Notes under the pieces: model-generated
Databases searched by the model: none
Seen by the model: only the letters and a program-made list of their open reading frames with translations
What the model was told of the DNA's origin: nothing
NCBI GenBank assembly: GCA_964645155.1
Contig: CAZYBG010000113.1
Location: 1 to 8,971 of the forward strand
From: CAZYBG01 sp964645155
GTDB taxonomy: Bacteria; Pseudomonadota; Alphaproteobacteria; Rhodobacterales; Rhodobacteraceae
Direction: 5' to 3'
DNA: 8,971 bases
Translations under genes and position numbers: made by a program
Part shown: piece after piece, positions 1 to 5,017 of the stretch
Numbering within the stretch: position 1 is the stretch's first letter
Layout: each line of letters opens with the position of its first letter

Positions 1-773
1 CGCAGGCGGGCCCCGCGCCGGTGGCCGGCGTCGACCGGATCATCGCCATCGCCTCGGGCAAGGGCGGGGTCGGCAAGTCGACCCTGTCGTCGAACCTCGC
101 GGTCGCGCTCGCCCGGCAGGGCCGGCGGGTCGGGCTTCTCGACGCCGACATCCATGGCCCGTCGCAGCCGCGGATGATGGGCGTCACGCGCCGCGCCTCC
201 TCGCCCGACGGCAAGACGATCGAGCCGGTCATCGCGCATGGCGTCACGATGATGTCGCTCGGCCTGATGCTCGAGGAGGGCAAGGCCGTCGTCTGGCGCG
301 GGCCGATGCTGATGGGCGCGCTGCAGCAGCTGCTGACCCAGGTGGCCTGGGGCCGGCTCGACGTGCTGGTCGTCGACCTGCCGCCGGGAACCGGCGACGT
401 GCAGCTGACGCTCTGCCAGCGCACCCGGCTGACGGGCGCCATCGTCGTCTCGACCCCGCAGGACGTGGCGCTGCTCGACGCGCGCAAGGCGCTCGACATG
501 TTCAACGTGCTGAAGACGCCGGTGCTGGGGCTGGTCGAGAACATGTCGACCTACATCTGCCCGAACTGCGGGCACGAGGCGCATCTCTTCGGCCATGGCG
601 GCGTTGCCGCCGAAGCCAGCCGGCTGGGCCTGCCGTTCCTCGGCGAGATCCCGCTGTCGCTCGACATCCGCGTCGCCGGCGATGCCGGCACGCCGGTCGC
701 AGCGGGCGATGGCCCGGCGGCCGGCGCCTATGCCCGGCTGGCGCAGCGCTTGGTCGCCGGCGGCATGGCCTGA
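1..773 (+). CDS. mrp: Mrp/ApbC family iron-sulfur cluster carrier ATPase (5' partial)
   Basis: Mrp/ApbC proteins are cytoplasmic P-loop NTPases of the MinD/Mrp group that hold and transfer [4Fe-4S] clusters to apo-enzymes. The frame is open to the window edge: in-frame codons run from base 3, giving about 256 visible residues. Family members are usually 350-380 residues with an N-terminal MIP18/DUF59-type domain, so that domain probably lies upstream and the GTG at base 21 is an internal codon, not the start. Visible motifs are the deviant Walker A GKGGVGKST (57-83), the following LLDADIHGPSQ switch region, the Walker B-like VVDLPPGTGD, and the CPNC pair (558-569) that binds the cluster at the dimer interface. 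The stop is TGA at 771-773. It is followed by a long non-coding gap with hairpins, so it is probably transcribed separately from the dcw genes. The family call is firm; the exact client proteins cannot be told. Confidence 0.95.
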   Translation, partial: QAGPAPVAGVDRIIAIASGKGGVGKSTLSSNLAVALARQGRRVGLLDADIHGPSQPRMMGVTRRASSPDGKTIEPVIAHGVTMMSLGLMLEEGKAVVWRGPMLMGALQQLLTQVAWGRLDVLVVDLPPGTGDVQLTLCQRTRLTGAIVVSTPQDVALLDARKALDMFNVLKTPVLGLVENMSTYICPNCGHEAHLFGHGGVAAEASRLGLPFLGEIPLSLDIRVAGDAGTPVAAGDGPAAGAYARLAQRLVAGGMA

Positions 774-785
774 GCCTCCGGGAAA

Positions 786-838
786 TCACGGGAAACCCGC
801 GGGCGCGAGCCCAGCGCGAACGAATCGCGCCCGCGTGA
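786..838 (+). other. Strong GC-rich inverted repeat just after mrp
   Basis: An 11-bp perfect inverted repeat, CGCGGGCGCGA (798-808) and TCGCGCCCGCG (825-835), encloses a 16-nt loop. Dropping the outermost of these pairs, TCAC (786-789) can also pair with GTGA (835-838), leaving a small GGG-AAA-CCC hairpin (790-798) in the junction. There is no T-run after it, so it is not a classic intrinsic terminator. It may protect the mrp mRNA 3' end or help stop transcription. The pairing is seen directly; the role is inferred. Confidence 0.5.
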
Positions 839-900
839 CGGGCTGTGAAGCGGGAGAATCCGTGTCCGGGAGGGCCACCTGCGGCTTCGATAGCGCCTAT

Positions 901-925
901 TGCAGCTTCTGCTGCAGGATTTTTT
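901..925 (+). terminator. Probable Rho-independent terminator downstream of mrp
   Basis: A perfect 6-bp stem TGCAGC (901-906) / GCTGCA (911-916) with a TTCT tetraloop is followed after GGA by six T (920-925). This is the standard shape of an intrinsic terminator, although the stem is short and the T-run begins three bases after it. It lies about 130 bases after the mrp stop, so it would end mrp read-through, or a small RNA made between 839 and 925, before the dcw promoter region. Confidence 0.6.
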
Positions 926-939
926 GGGACTGGATGGGA
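925..939 (+). promoter_or_regulatory. Two TGGGA repeats at 10-bp spacing (MraZ-box-like)
   Basis: TGGGA at 925-929 is repeated at 935-939 with a 5-nt spacer, and a weaker CAGGA sits one more 10-bp step upstream (915-919). In E. coli, MraZ binds GTGGG direct repeats separated by 5 nt, so the period and core match a MraZ box. It lies far (about 435 bases) upstream of mraZ and touches the T-run of the terminator hairpin, so some of the match may be chance. Confidence 0.35.
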
Positions 940-981
940 AAAGCAATGCGCCTGCCAGTGACGCAACATATGGTATCTGAC

Positions 982-1011
982 TTGGCGCAAAGCGCAATTA
1001 CAGGGTATCAT
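982..1011 (+). promoter_or_regulatory. Candidate sigma-70-type promoter for the dcw leader
   Basis: TTGGCG (982-987) and TATCAT (1006-1011) are separated by 18 nt and lie in the low-GC stretch. A transcript would begin near 1018 and give a leader of roughly 355 nt before mraZ. A second possible pair, TTGCTC (1036-1041) and CATGAT (1059-1064) with a 17-nt spacer, would start near 1071. Neither is a perfect consensus. Some promoter is expected here, but which one is used is not decided by the sequence. Confidence 0.4.
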
Positions 1012-1029
1012 CTGGTGGTCTGGAGGCAC

Positions 1030-1064
1030 ATCATGTTGCTCCAGCTGGGTTCGGCGAACATGAT
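1030..1064. repeat. Dyad ATCATGTT-N19-AACATGAT
   Basis: An 8-bp perfect inverted repeat (1030-1037 and 1057-1064) encloses a second palindrome, CCAGCTGG (1041-1048). In DNA it would frame the alternative -35/-10 pair at 1036-1064 and could be an operator. In RNA it could fold as a hairpin if transcription starts near 1018. The repeat is seen directly; its function is unknown. Confidence 0.45.
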
Positions 1065-1086
1065 CTTGTAGCTGCCGGTCAAATAT

Positions 1087-1121
1087 TTCCGTTGATTTCC
1101 ATGAAATCCCATGGCATCCCT
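1087..1121 (-). promoter_or_regulatory. Four TGGGA-like repeats at exact 10-bp period, minus strand (candidate MraZ box)
   Basis: Read on the minus strand, the blocks are AGGGA (1121-1117), TGGGA (1111-1107), TGGAA (1101-1097) and CGGAA (1091-1087), each separated by exactly 5 nt. Four blocks in phase with one DNA turn fit the ring-shaped MraZ oligomer, which binds several short direct repeats. The core agrees with the GTGGG/TGGGA type, but the two distal blocks are degenerate and the orientation is opposite to mraZ. A dyad CCATG-N6-CATGG (1099-1114) overlaps it. The assignment to MraZ is an inference from known MraZ boxes. Confidence 0.4.
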
Positions 1122-1226
1122 GATGCACGATGAGGACGGGCAGTTAAGGGGCGACAGAAGAACCCCGAACGGCAAAAAAGAAGTCAGGTTTCATACAGGC
1201 AACCCGCTTTCATCGAACTGAAGAGA

Positions 1227-1276
1227 TCCGGCGCGCGCGCGAGCAGACATCCCCCCAGGTGGTGCGCGTAGCCGGA
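1227..1276 (+). other. Long hairpin in the mraZ leader with a C-rich loop
   Basis: TCCGGC (1227-1232) pairs with GCCGGA (1271-1276). After a single bulged A (1270) the stem continues with CGCGC (1234-1238) against GCGCG (1264-1268), plus flanking G-T pairs and a closing C-G, giving about 14 bp. The loop of about 21 nt carries six consecutive C (1251-1256). The alternating GC run 1230-1241 allows register slippage, so the exact inner pairing is uncertain. Confidence 0.45.
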
Positions 1277-1285
1277 CACCCCAGT

Positions 1286-1301
1286 GATGGGACGAGGGCG
1301 G
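1286..1301 (+). repeat. Direct repeat copy 1, GATGGGACGAGGGCGG
   Basis: This 16-mer matches 1344-1359 at 15 of 16 positions, 58 bases apart. The copy ends inside the 5' arm of the terminator hairpin. It contains one TGGGA core (1288-1292), but the two copies are not 10-bp phased. Confidence 0.6.
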
Positions 1302-1338
1302 CGGATCGGGCAGTGGCAGCAGCTCGATCCGCCGTTTT
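1299..1338 (+). terminator. Terminator/attenuator hairpin just upstream of mraZ
   Basis: CGGCGGATCG (1299-1308) and CGATCCGCCG (1325-1334) form a perfect 10-bp stem. It extends inward by G-T, G-C and C-G to 13 bp (1299-1311 / 1322-1334) with a 10-nt loop, and TTTT follows directly (1335-1338). The mraZ ribosome binding site starts 20 bases later, so most transcripts could end here, with read-through feeding the dcw operon. The T-run of four is short, so termination may be partial, as expected of an attenuator or a leader-derived sRNA. Confidence 0.6.
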
Positions 1339-1343
1339 CGTTG

Positions 1344-1359
1344 GATGGGACGAGAGCGG
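1344..1359 (+). repeat. Direct repeat copy 2, GATGGGACGAGAGCGG
   Basis: This is the second copy of the 16-mer at 1286-1301, differing at one base. It lies directly after the terminator hairpin and runs into the mraZ ribosome binding site (GGAAGGG, 1358-1364). It also creates the misleading in-frame ATG at 1345. Confidence 0.6.
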
Positions 1360-1364
1360 AAGGG
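1358..1364 (+). promoter_or_regulatory. mraZ ribosome binding site that favours the GTG start at 1375
   Basis: GGAAGGG ends 10 nt before the GTG at 1375; a second purine stretch, GAAGG (1368-1372), is too close to be ideal. The in-frame ATG at 1345 has no Shine-Dalgarno sequence before it (it follows the TTTTCGTTGG tail of the terminator) and lies inside the direct repeat. The GTG start is therefore preferred. Confidence 0.55.
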
Positions 1365-1374
1365 CGCGAAGGCA

Positions 1375-1884
1375 GTGGCGCGCGTATTCAGAGGCGAGTT
1401 CCACCAGAAGGTGGATGGCAAGGGCCGGGTGTCGATCCCGGCCGGCTTCCGCCGCGTCCTCGAGGCGCAGGACCCCGACTGGGAAAGCAGCCGTCGCCCC
1501 CGCTTCGTGATCGTCTATGGCGACGAACGCCGCCAGCACCTCGAATGCTTCTCGATCACCGCGATGGACGACGTCGATGCCCGCATCGCCGCGATGCCCC
1601 GCGGCACGCCCGAGCGCCGGGCGATCGAGACGCTCGTCTACACCCTCTCGCTCGAGGCCGAGGTGGACGAGGATGGCCGCATCGTGCTGCCGCAGAAGCT
1701 GCGCGACAAGATCGGCCTGGGGTCCGAGGCCTACTTCGCCGGGACCGCCGACACCTTCCAGATCTGGAAGCCCGAAACCTATGCCGCGCGCGAGAAGGCG
1801 CGGATCGGCGCGGTCCTCGACGGCCTGCCCGAGGGGGCCGACGAGTTCGCCTTCCTGCCGGACCTGCCCGCCCGGGGAGACTGA
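1375..1884 (+). CDS. mraZ: MraZ, transcriptional regulator of the dcw cluster
   Basis: MraZ is a DNA-binding protein with two AbrB/SpoVT-like swapped-hairpin domains that assembles into rings and binds short direct repeats upstream of its own gene, controlling the dcw operon. From GTG 1375 it is 169 residues. Domain 1 has DGKGRVSIPAGFR (residues 14-26) and domain 2 has DEDGRIVLPQKLRDKIGL (98-115), the two copies of the family motif. The start at 1375 gives MARVFRGEFHQKVDGKGR, the usual alphaproteobacterial beginning; an upstream ATG at 1345 would add ten unlikely residues. It is the first gene of the operon, and rsmH follows after 3 nt. Self-regulation is expected through the TGGGA-type repeats upstream. 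The family call is firm; the start is likely but not proven. Confidence 0.95.
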   Translation: MARVFRGEFHQKVDGKGRVSIPAGFRRVLEAQDPDWESSRRPRFVIVYGDERRQHLECFSITAMDDVDARIAAMPRGTPERRAIETLVYTLSLEAEVDEDGRIVLPQKLRDKIGLGSEAYFAGTADTFQIWKPETYAAREKARIGAVLDGLPEGADEFAFLPDLPARGD

Positions 1885-1887
1885 GCG

Positions 1888-2880
1888 ATGGCCGCGACCG
1901 CCCGCGCGACACCGCCCGAGACGCCCCATGTTCCCGTCCTGCTGCGCCCGCTCCTGGCCGCCGTGGCGCCGGTCCGCGGCCTCTGGGTCGACGGCACCTT
2001 CGGCGCCGGCGGCTATGCGCGCGGCCTTCTCGAGGCGGGCGCCGACCGTGTCGTCGGCATCGACCGCGACCCGAGCGTGTTCGGCCTCGCCCGCGGCTGG
2101 GCCGCCGCCTGGGGCGACCGGCTGCGGCTGGTGGAAGGGACGTTCTCGAACCTCGACCGGCTGGCCGGCGCCCCGGCCGACGGCGTAGTCCTCGACCTCG
2201 GCGTGTCGTCGATGCAGCTCGACACCGCCGCCCGCGGGTTCTCGTTCCAGAAGGACGGCCCGCTCGACATGCGGATGGGCGGGGCCGGGCCGACCGCCGC
2301 CGACCTGGTGAACGGCCTGCCCGAGGCCGCGCTGGCCGACCTCGTCTTCCAGTACGGCGAGGACCGCGCCTCGCGCCGGATCGCGCGCGCCATCGTCGCG
2401 GCGCGGCCGATCGGCACCACGCTCGCGCTGGCCGAGGTGGTGGCGCGGGCGCTGCCGCGGCCGAAGCCCGGCCAGAGCCACCCGGCGACGCGGACGTTCC
2501 AGGCGCTGCGGATCGCCGTCAACGACGAGTTCGGGCAGCTTGTCCTCGGCCTCGAGGCGGCCGAGCGCGCGCTGAAGCCGGGCGGCAGGCTTGCCGTCGT
2601 CAGCTTCCACTCGCTCGAGGACCGCGTCGTCAAGCGCTTCCTCCAGCTGCGCGCCGGCGGCGGCGGCGGCAGCCGCCATGCGCCCGAGCAGGAAGCCGTG
2701 GCACCGGCCTTCCGGCTTGTCGGCAAGGCCATCGGGCCCGACGCCGGCGAAATTGCCGCAAACCCGCGCGCCCGTTCGGCCCGGCTGCGCGTCGCCGAGC
2801 GCACCGCGGAGCCTGCCGGCAGCGCCGACCGCAGCGGGCTCGGCCTGCCCGACATCGCCCTCAAGGGACTGAACCGATGA
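1888..2880 (+). CDS. rsmH: 16S rRNA (cytosine(1402)-N(4))-methyltransferase RsmH
   Basis: RsmH (formerly MraW) uses S-adenosylmethionine to methylate N4 of C1402 in the 16S rRNA decoding centre of the small subunit. The 330-residue product has the family motifs in order: HVPVLL (14-19), the SAM-binding VDGTFGAGGY (34-43), GIDRDP (57-62), DLGVSSMQLD (103-112), GPLDMRM (124-130), TRTFQALRIAVNDE (201-214), VVSFHSLEDR (237-246) and the C-terminal NPRARSARLR (292-301). Length is normal for the family (about 310-330). GGGGAG at 1874-1879 lies 8 nt before the ATG. The gene starts 3 nt after mraZ and its TGA overlaps the ftsL ATG (ATGA, 2877-2880). A small Gly-rich insert (257-261) lies after the SFHSLEDR motif, a known variable region. 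Confidence 0.97.
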   Translation: MAATARATPPETPHVPVLLRPLLAAVAPVRGLWVDGTFGAGGYARGLLEAGADRVVGIDRDPSVFGLARGWAAAWGDRLRLVEGTFSNLDRLAGAPADGVVLDLGVSSMQLDTAARGFSFQKDGPLDMRMGGAGPTAADLVNGLPEAALADLVFQYGEDRASRRIARAIVAARPIGTTLALAEVVARALPRPKPGQSHPATRTFQALRIAVNDEFGQLVLGLEAAERALKPGGRLAVVSFHSLEDRVVKRFLQLRAGGGGGSRHAPEQEAVAPAFRLVGKAIGPDAGEIAANPRARSARLRVAERTAEPAGSADRSGLGLPDIALKGLNR

Positions 2881-3227
2881 GAACCTTGCTGTCCGTCGTC
2901 GCCGCCATCGCCGTGATGGCGCTGGGGTTCTGGGCCTATCGCGAGAACTACGCGACCCAGGCCGCGCTCGACGACATGCAGCGCCTCGAGCTCGCGATCG
3001 GCCAGCAGCGCGAGGCGCTGGCGGTCCTCCGGGCGGAATGGGCCTATCTGAACCGCCCCGACCGGCTGCGCGACCTCGCCGAGCTCAATTTCGACCGGCT
3101 CGGCCTCCTGCCGCTGCTGCCCGAGCAGTTCGGCGCGGTCGACCAGGTCGGCTATCCCCGGCCCGCGCGGCTGCCGGCGATGAGCGAGCCGGTCGATGTC
3201 ATCGCCACGGAGGAGCCCGCGCTATGA
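2877..3227 (+). CDS. ftsL: Cell division protein FtsL
   Basis: FtsL is a small bitopic inner-membrane protein that joins FtsB and FtsQ at the septum and helps switch on the FtsW-FtsI synthase. The product is 116 residues: a short basic N-terminus, one membrane helix (about residues 3-20, TLLSVVAAIAVMALGFWA), then a periplasmic coiled coil (about 28-58). The conserved alphaproteobacterial segment follows, with AYLNRPDRLRDLAELNFDRL at residues 56-75 and LGLLPL just after. AAGGGA at 2863-2868 lies 8 nt before the ATG. The start overlaps the rsmH stop by ATGA, and its own stop overlaps the ftsI start in the same way, so translation of the three is probably coupled. FtsL is poorly conserved in sequence, so the call rests on position, size, topology and the LNRPDRL segment. 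In this frame the ORF is open far upstream; that extension is a shadow of rsmH and mraZ. Confidence 0.92.
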   Translation: MRTLLSVVAAIAVMALGFWAYRENYATQAALDDMQRLELAIGQQREALAVLRAEWAYLNRPDRLRDLAELNFDRLGLLPLLPEQFGAVDQVGYPRPARLPAMSEPVDVIATEEPAL

Positions 3228-5008
3228 TCCGCACGCCGCTGCGCCCGCTGGCCCGCATCCTCTCCGCCCGCGCCAGGGGCGAGAACCCCGACGCGATCGA
3301 GCGCGAGAACACGCGGCTGCGCCACGAGGAGATGCGCGACCGGGCCCGGGCGCGGGCCGAGGGGCGGCTGTTCGTGCTGGCGCTGGCCTTCTTCTGCGGC
3401 TTCGGCACCGTCGGCGTCCGGATGGGGGTGCTCGCGGCGACCGAGCCGGCCGAGCCGCGCTCGGCCCAGTCCGGCGCGCAGATCCTCGCCAACCGCGCCG
3501 ACATCACCGACCGCGAGGGGCGCATCCTTGCCACCAATCTCGTCACCTATTCGCTCTACGCCCAGCCGCAGCACATGGTCGATCCCGAGGGCGCGGCGCG
3601 GAGCCTGGTGGCGATCTTCCCCGACCTCGACGCGGCGCGCCTCGTCCGCGACTTCACCGGCGGGCGCAAGTTCATCTGGATCAAGCGGCGCATCTCGCCC
3701 GAGCAGATGCAGCTTGTCCACGACATCGGCGATCCGGGGCTGCTGTTCGGCCCGCGCGAGATGCGCCTCTATCCGAACGGTCCGGTGGCCGCGCATGTGC
3801 TGGGCGGCGCGGGCTTCGGCCGCGAGGGCGTGCATTCGGCCGAAGTCATCGGCACCGCTGGCATCGAGAAGACCTTCGACGGCTGGCTGCGCGACCCCGC
3901 CAACGAGGGCCGGCCGCTGCGGCTGTCGCTCGACCTCACGGTGCAGGCGGCGGTCGAGGAGGTGCTGGCCGGCGGGATGGCGCTGATGAACGCCAAGGGC
4001 GCGGCCGCGATCCTGATGGACGCCAGTACCGGCGAGATCCTGGCGATGGCCTCGCTGCCCGATTTCGATCCGAACGACAGGCCCGCGCCGCTGGCCTCGG
4101 GCGATGCGTCCGACACGCCGATCTTCAATCGCGCGGTGCAGGGCGTCTACGAACTCGGCTCCACCTTCAAGATCTTCCCGGTGGCGCAGGCGCTGGAACT
4201 CGGCCTGGTCAACCCCGCGACGATCATCGACACGCGCAGCCCGATGATGTGGGGCCGGCACCGGATCTCGGATTTCCGCAACTACGGGCCGGAACAGTCG
4301 GTGTCGGGCGTGATCGTCAAGAGCTCCAACGTCGGCACCGCGCGGATCGCGCTGCAGATCGGCGCCGAGCGGCAGCGCGCGTTCCTGGAGACGCTGGGGT
4401 TCATGGCGCCGACCGAAGTCGAGCTGGCCGAGGCGCCCGGGATCAAGACGCTCTACCCGCAGGGCAGGTGGTCCGACATCTCGGCGATCACGATCTCCTA
4501 TGGCCATGGCCTGTCCGCCTCGCCGCTGCATCTCGCCGCCGCCTACGCGGCCTTTGCCAACGGCGGCGTGCGGGTGCGGCCGACGCTGCTGGCCGGTGGC
4601 GGCGGGCAGGGTGCGCGCGTGCTTTCAGAGGAGACCGCGGCGATCGCGCGGTCGATGATGCGCGACGTGGTCGACCACGGCACCGCGACGCTCGCCGACG
4701 TGCCGGGCTACGACGTGGCCGGCAAGACTGGCACCGCCGACAAGCCGCTCCGCACCGGGCGCGGCTACGAGGAGGACAAGGTGATCGCCACCTTCGCGGG
4801 CATGTTCCCGGCCGACGACCCCGACTATGTGCTCGTCGTCTCGCTCGACGAGCCCGAGGAGACGTCGGGCACCGAGCCGCGGCGCACCGCCGGCTGGACC
4901 GCGGCGCCGGTCGCTGCCGAGATCATCCGCCGTGTCGCGCCGATTCTGGGGCTCCGGCCCGAGATTGAACTCGGCGCGGCAATCGGAGTAACAGACGCCG
5001 GCAACTAG
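3224..5008 (+). CDS. ftsI: Septal peptidoglycan transpeptidase FtsI (PBP3)
   Basis: FtsI is the class B penicillin-binding protein that cross-links septal peptidoglycan, working with the glycosyltransferase FtsW. The product is 594 residues: a basic cytoplasmic tail (1-47), one membrane helix (about 48-70), the pedestal/dimer domain with RADITDREGRILA (91-103), and a transpeptidase domain (about 258-575). All three active-site motifs are present: S313-T-F-K316 with the nucleophile Ser, S367-S-N369, and K501-T-G-T504. GGAGGAG at 3209-3215 lies 8 nt before the ATG at 3224, which overlaps the ftsL stop. Upstream in-frame codons back to 3038 lie within ftsL and are rejected. Length is close to E. 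coli FtsI (588). The single membrane helix and dcw position separate it from the elongation PBP2. Confidence 0.97.
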   Translation: MIRTPLRPLARILSARARGENPDAIERENTRLRHEEMRDRARARAEGRLFVLALAFFCGFGTVGVRMGVLAATEPAEPRSAQSGAQILANRADITDREGRILATNLVTYSLYAQPQHMVDPEGAARSLVAIFPDLDAARLVRDFTGGRKFIWIKRRISPEQMQLVHDIGDPGLLFGPREMRLYPNGPVAAHVLGGAGFGREGVHSAEVIGTAGIEKTFDGWLRDPANEGRPLRLSLDLTVQAAVEEVLAGGMALMNAKGAAAILMDASTGEILAMASLPDFDPNDRPAPLASGDASDTPIFNRAVQGVYELGSTFKIFPVAQALELGLVNPATIIDTRSPMMWGRHRISDFRNYGPEQSVSGVIVKSSNVGTARIALQIGAERQRAFLETLGFMAPTEVELAEAPGIKTLYPQGRWSDISAITISYGHGLSASPLHLAAAYAAFANGGVRVRPTLLAGGGGQGARVLSEETAAIARSMMRDVVDHGTATLADVPGYDVAGKTGTADKPLRTGRGYEEDKVIATFAGMFPADDPDYVLVVSLDEPEETSGTEPRRTAGWTAAPVAAEIIRRVAPILGLRPEIELGAAIGVTDAGN

Positions 5009-5017
5009 GGCAGGGGC

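Larger units (their letters stand above)
1018..1338 (+). ncRNA. Candidate UpsM-type leader sRNA upstream of mraZ
   Basis: In Rhodobacter sphaeroides the dcw mRNA has an unusually long 5' leader, and most transcripts stop before mraZ to give the sRNA UpsM. This window shows the same plan: a candidate promoter in a low-GC stretch, a long non-coding leader, a strong hairpin (1227-1276), then a terminator hairpin with TTTT (1299-1338) about 36 bases before the mraZ start. The 5' end is a guess: 1018 if the upstream promoter is used, about 1071 for the other. I judge by layout and folding only and cannot align it to UpsM here. The stretch has no convincing protein gene and no tRNA or RNase P RNA signature. 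Confidence 0.4.

Noticed and set aside
934..1071. Possible 45-residue plus-strand small protein starting at ATG 934
   Set aside because: No convincing ribosome binding site, no known family, third-codon GC about two thirds against far higher in real genes here, and it overlaps promoter-like and dyad elements.
1008..1112. Possible 34-residue minus-strand small protein with AGGGA upstream
   Set aside because: The apparent ribosome binding site is one block of the 10-bp repeat array; there is no family resemblance and no neighbour on that strand.
1143..1170. Hairpin GTT..GGGG / CCCC..AAC
   Set aside because: Only 4 plus 3 pairs around an unequal internal loop; too weak to call.
774..1344. RNase P RNA (rnpB)
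   Set aside because: I looked for the conserved GAGGAAAGTCCGGGCT core and its partner on both strands and did not find them; similar-looking bits (ACAGAAGAACCCC at 1154-1166) are not convincing.
774..1344. Insertion sequence remnant in the low-GC stretch
   Set aside because: No transposase-like reading frame and no terminal inverted repeats with target duplications; the direct repeats at 1286 and 1344 flank a terminator hairpin, not an element.
1210..2679. Long antisense open frame (489 codons) opposite mraZ and rsmH
   Set aside because: Arg/Gly/Ala-rich shadow of GC-rich genes whose plus-strand products carry all family motifs.
1284..3227. Plus-strand open frame of 647 codons
   Set aside because: Only its last 116 codons (from 2877) are real, as ftsL; the rest is an out-of-frame shadow of mraZ and rsmH.
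3152..4531. Antisense open frame of 459 codons over ftsI
   Set aside because: Shadow with low-complexity composition; FtsI on the plus strand is unambiguous.
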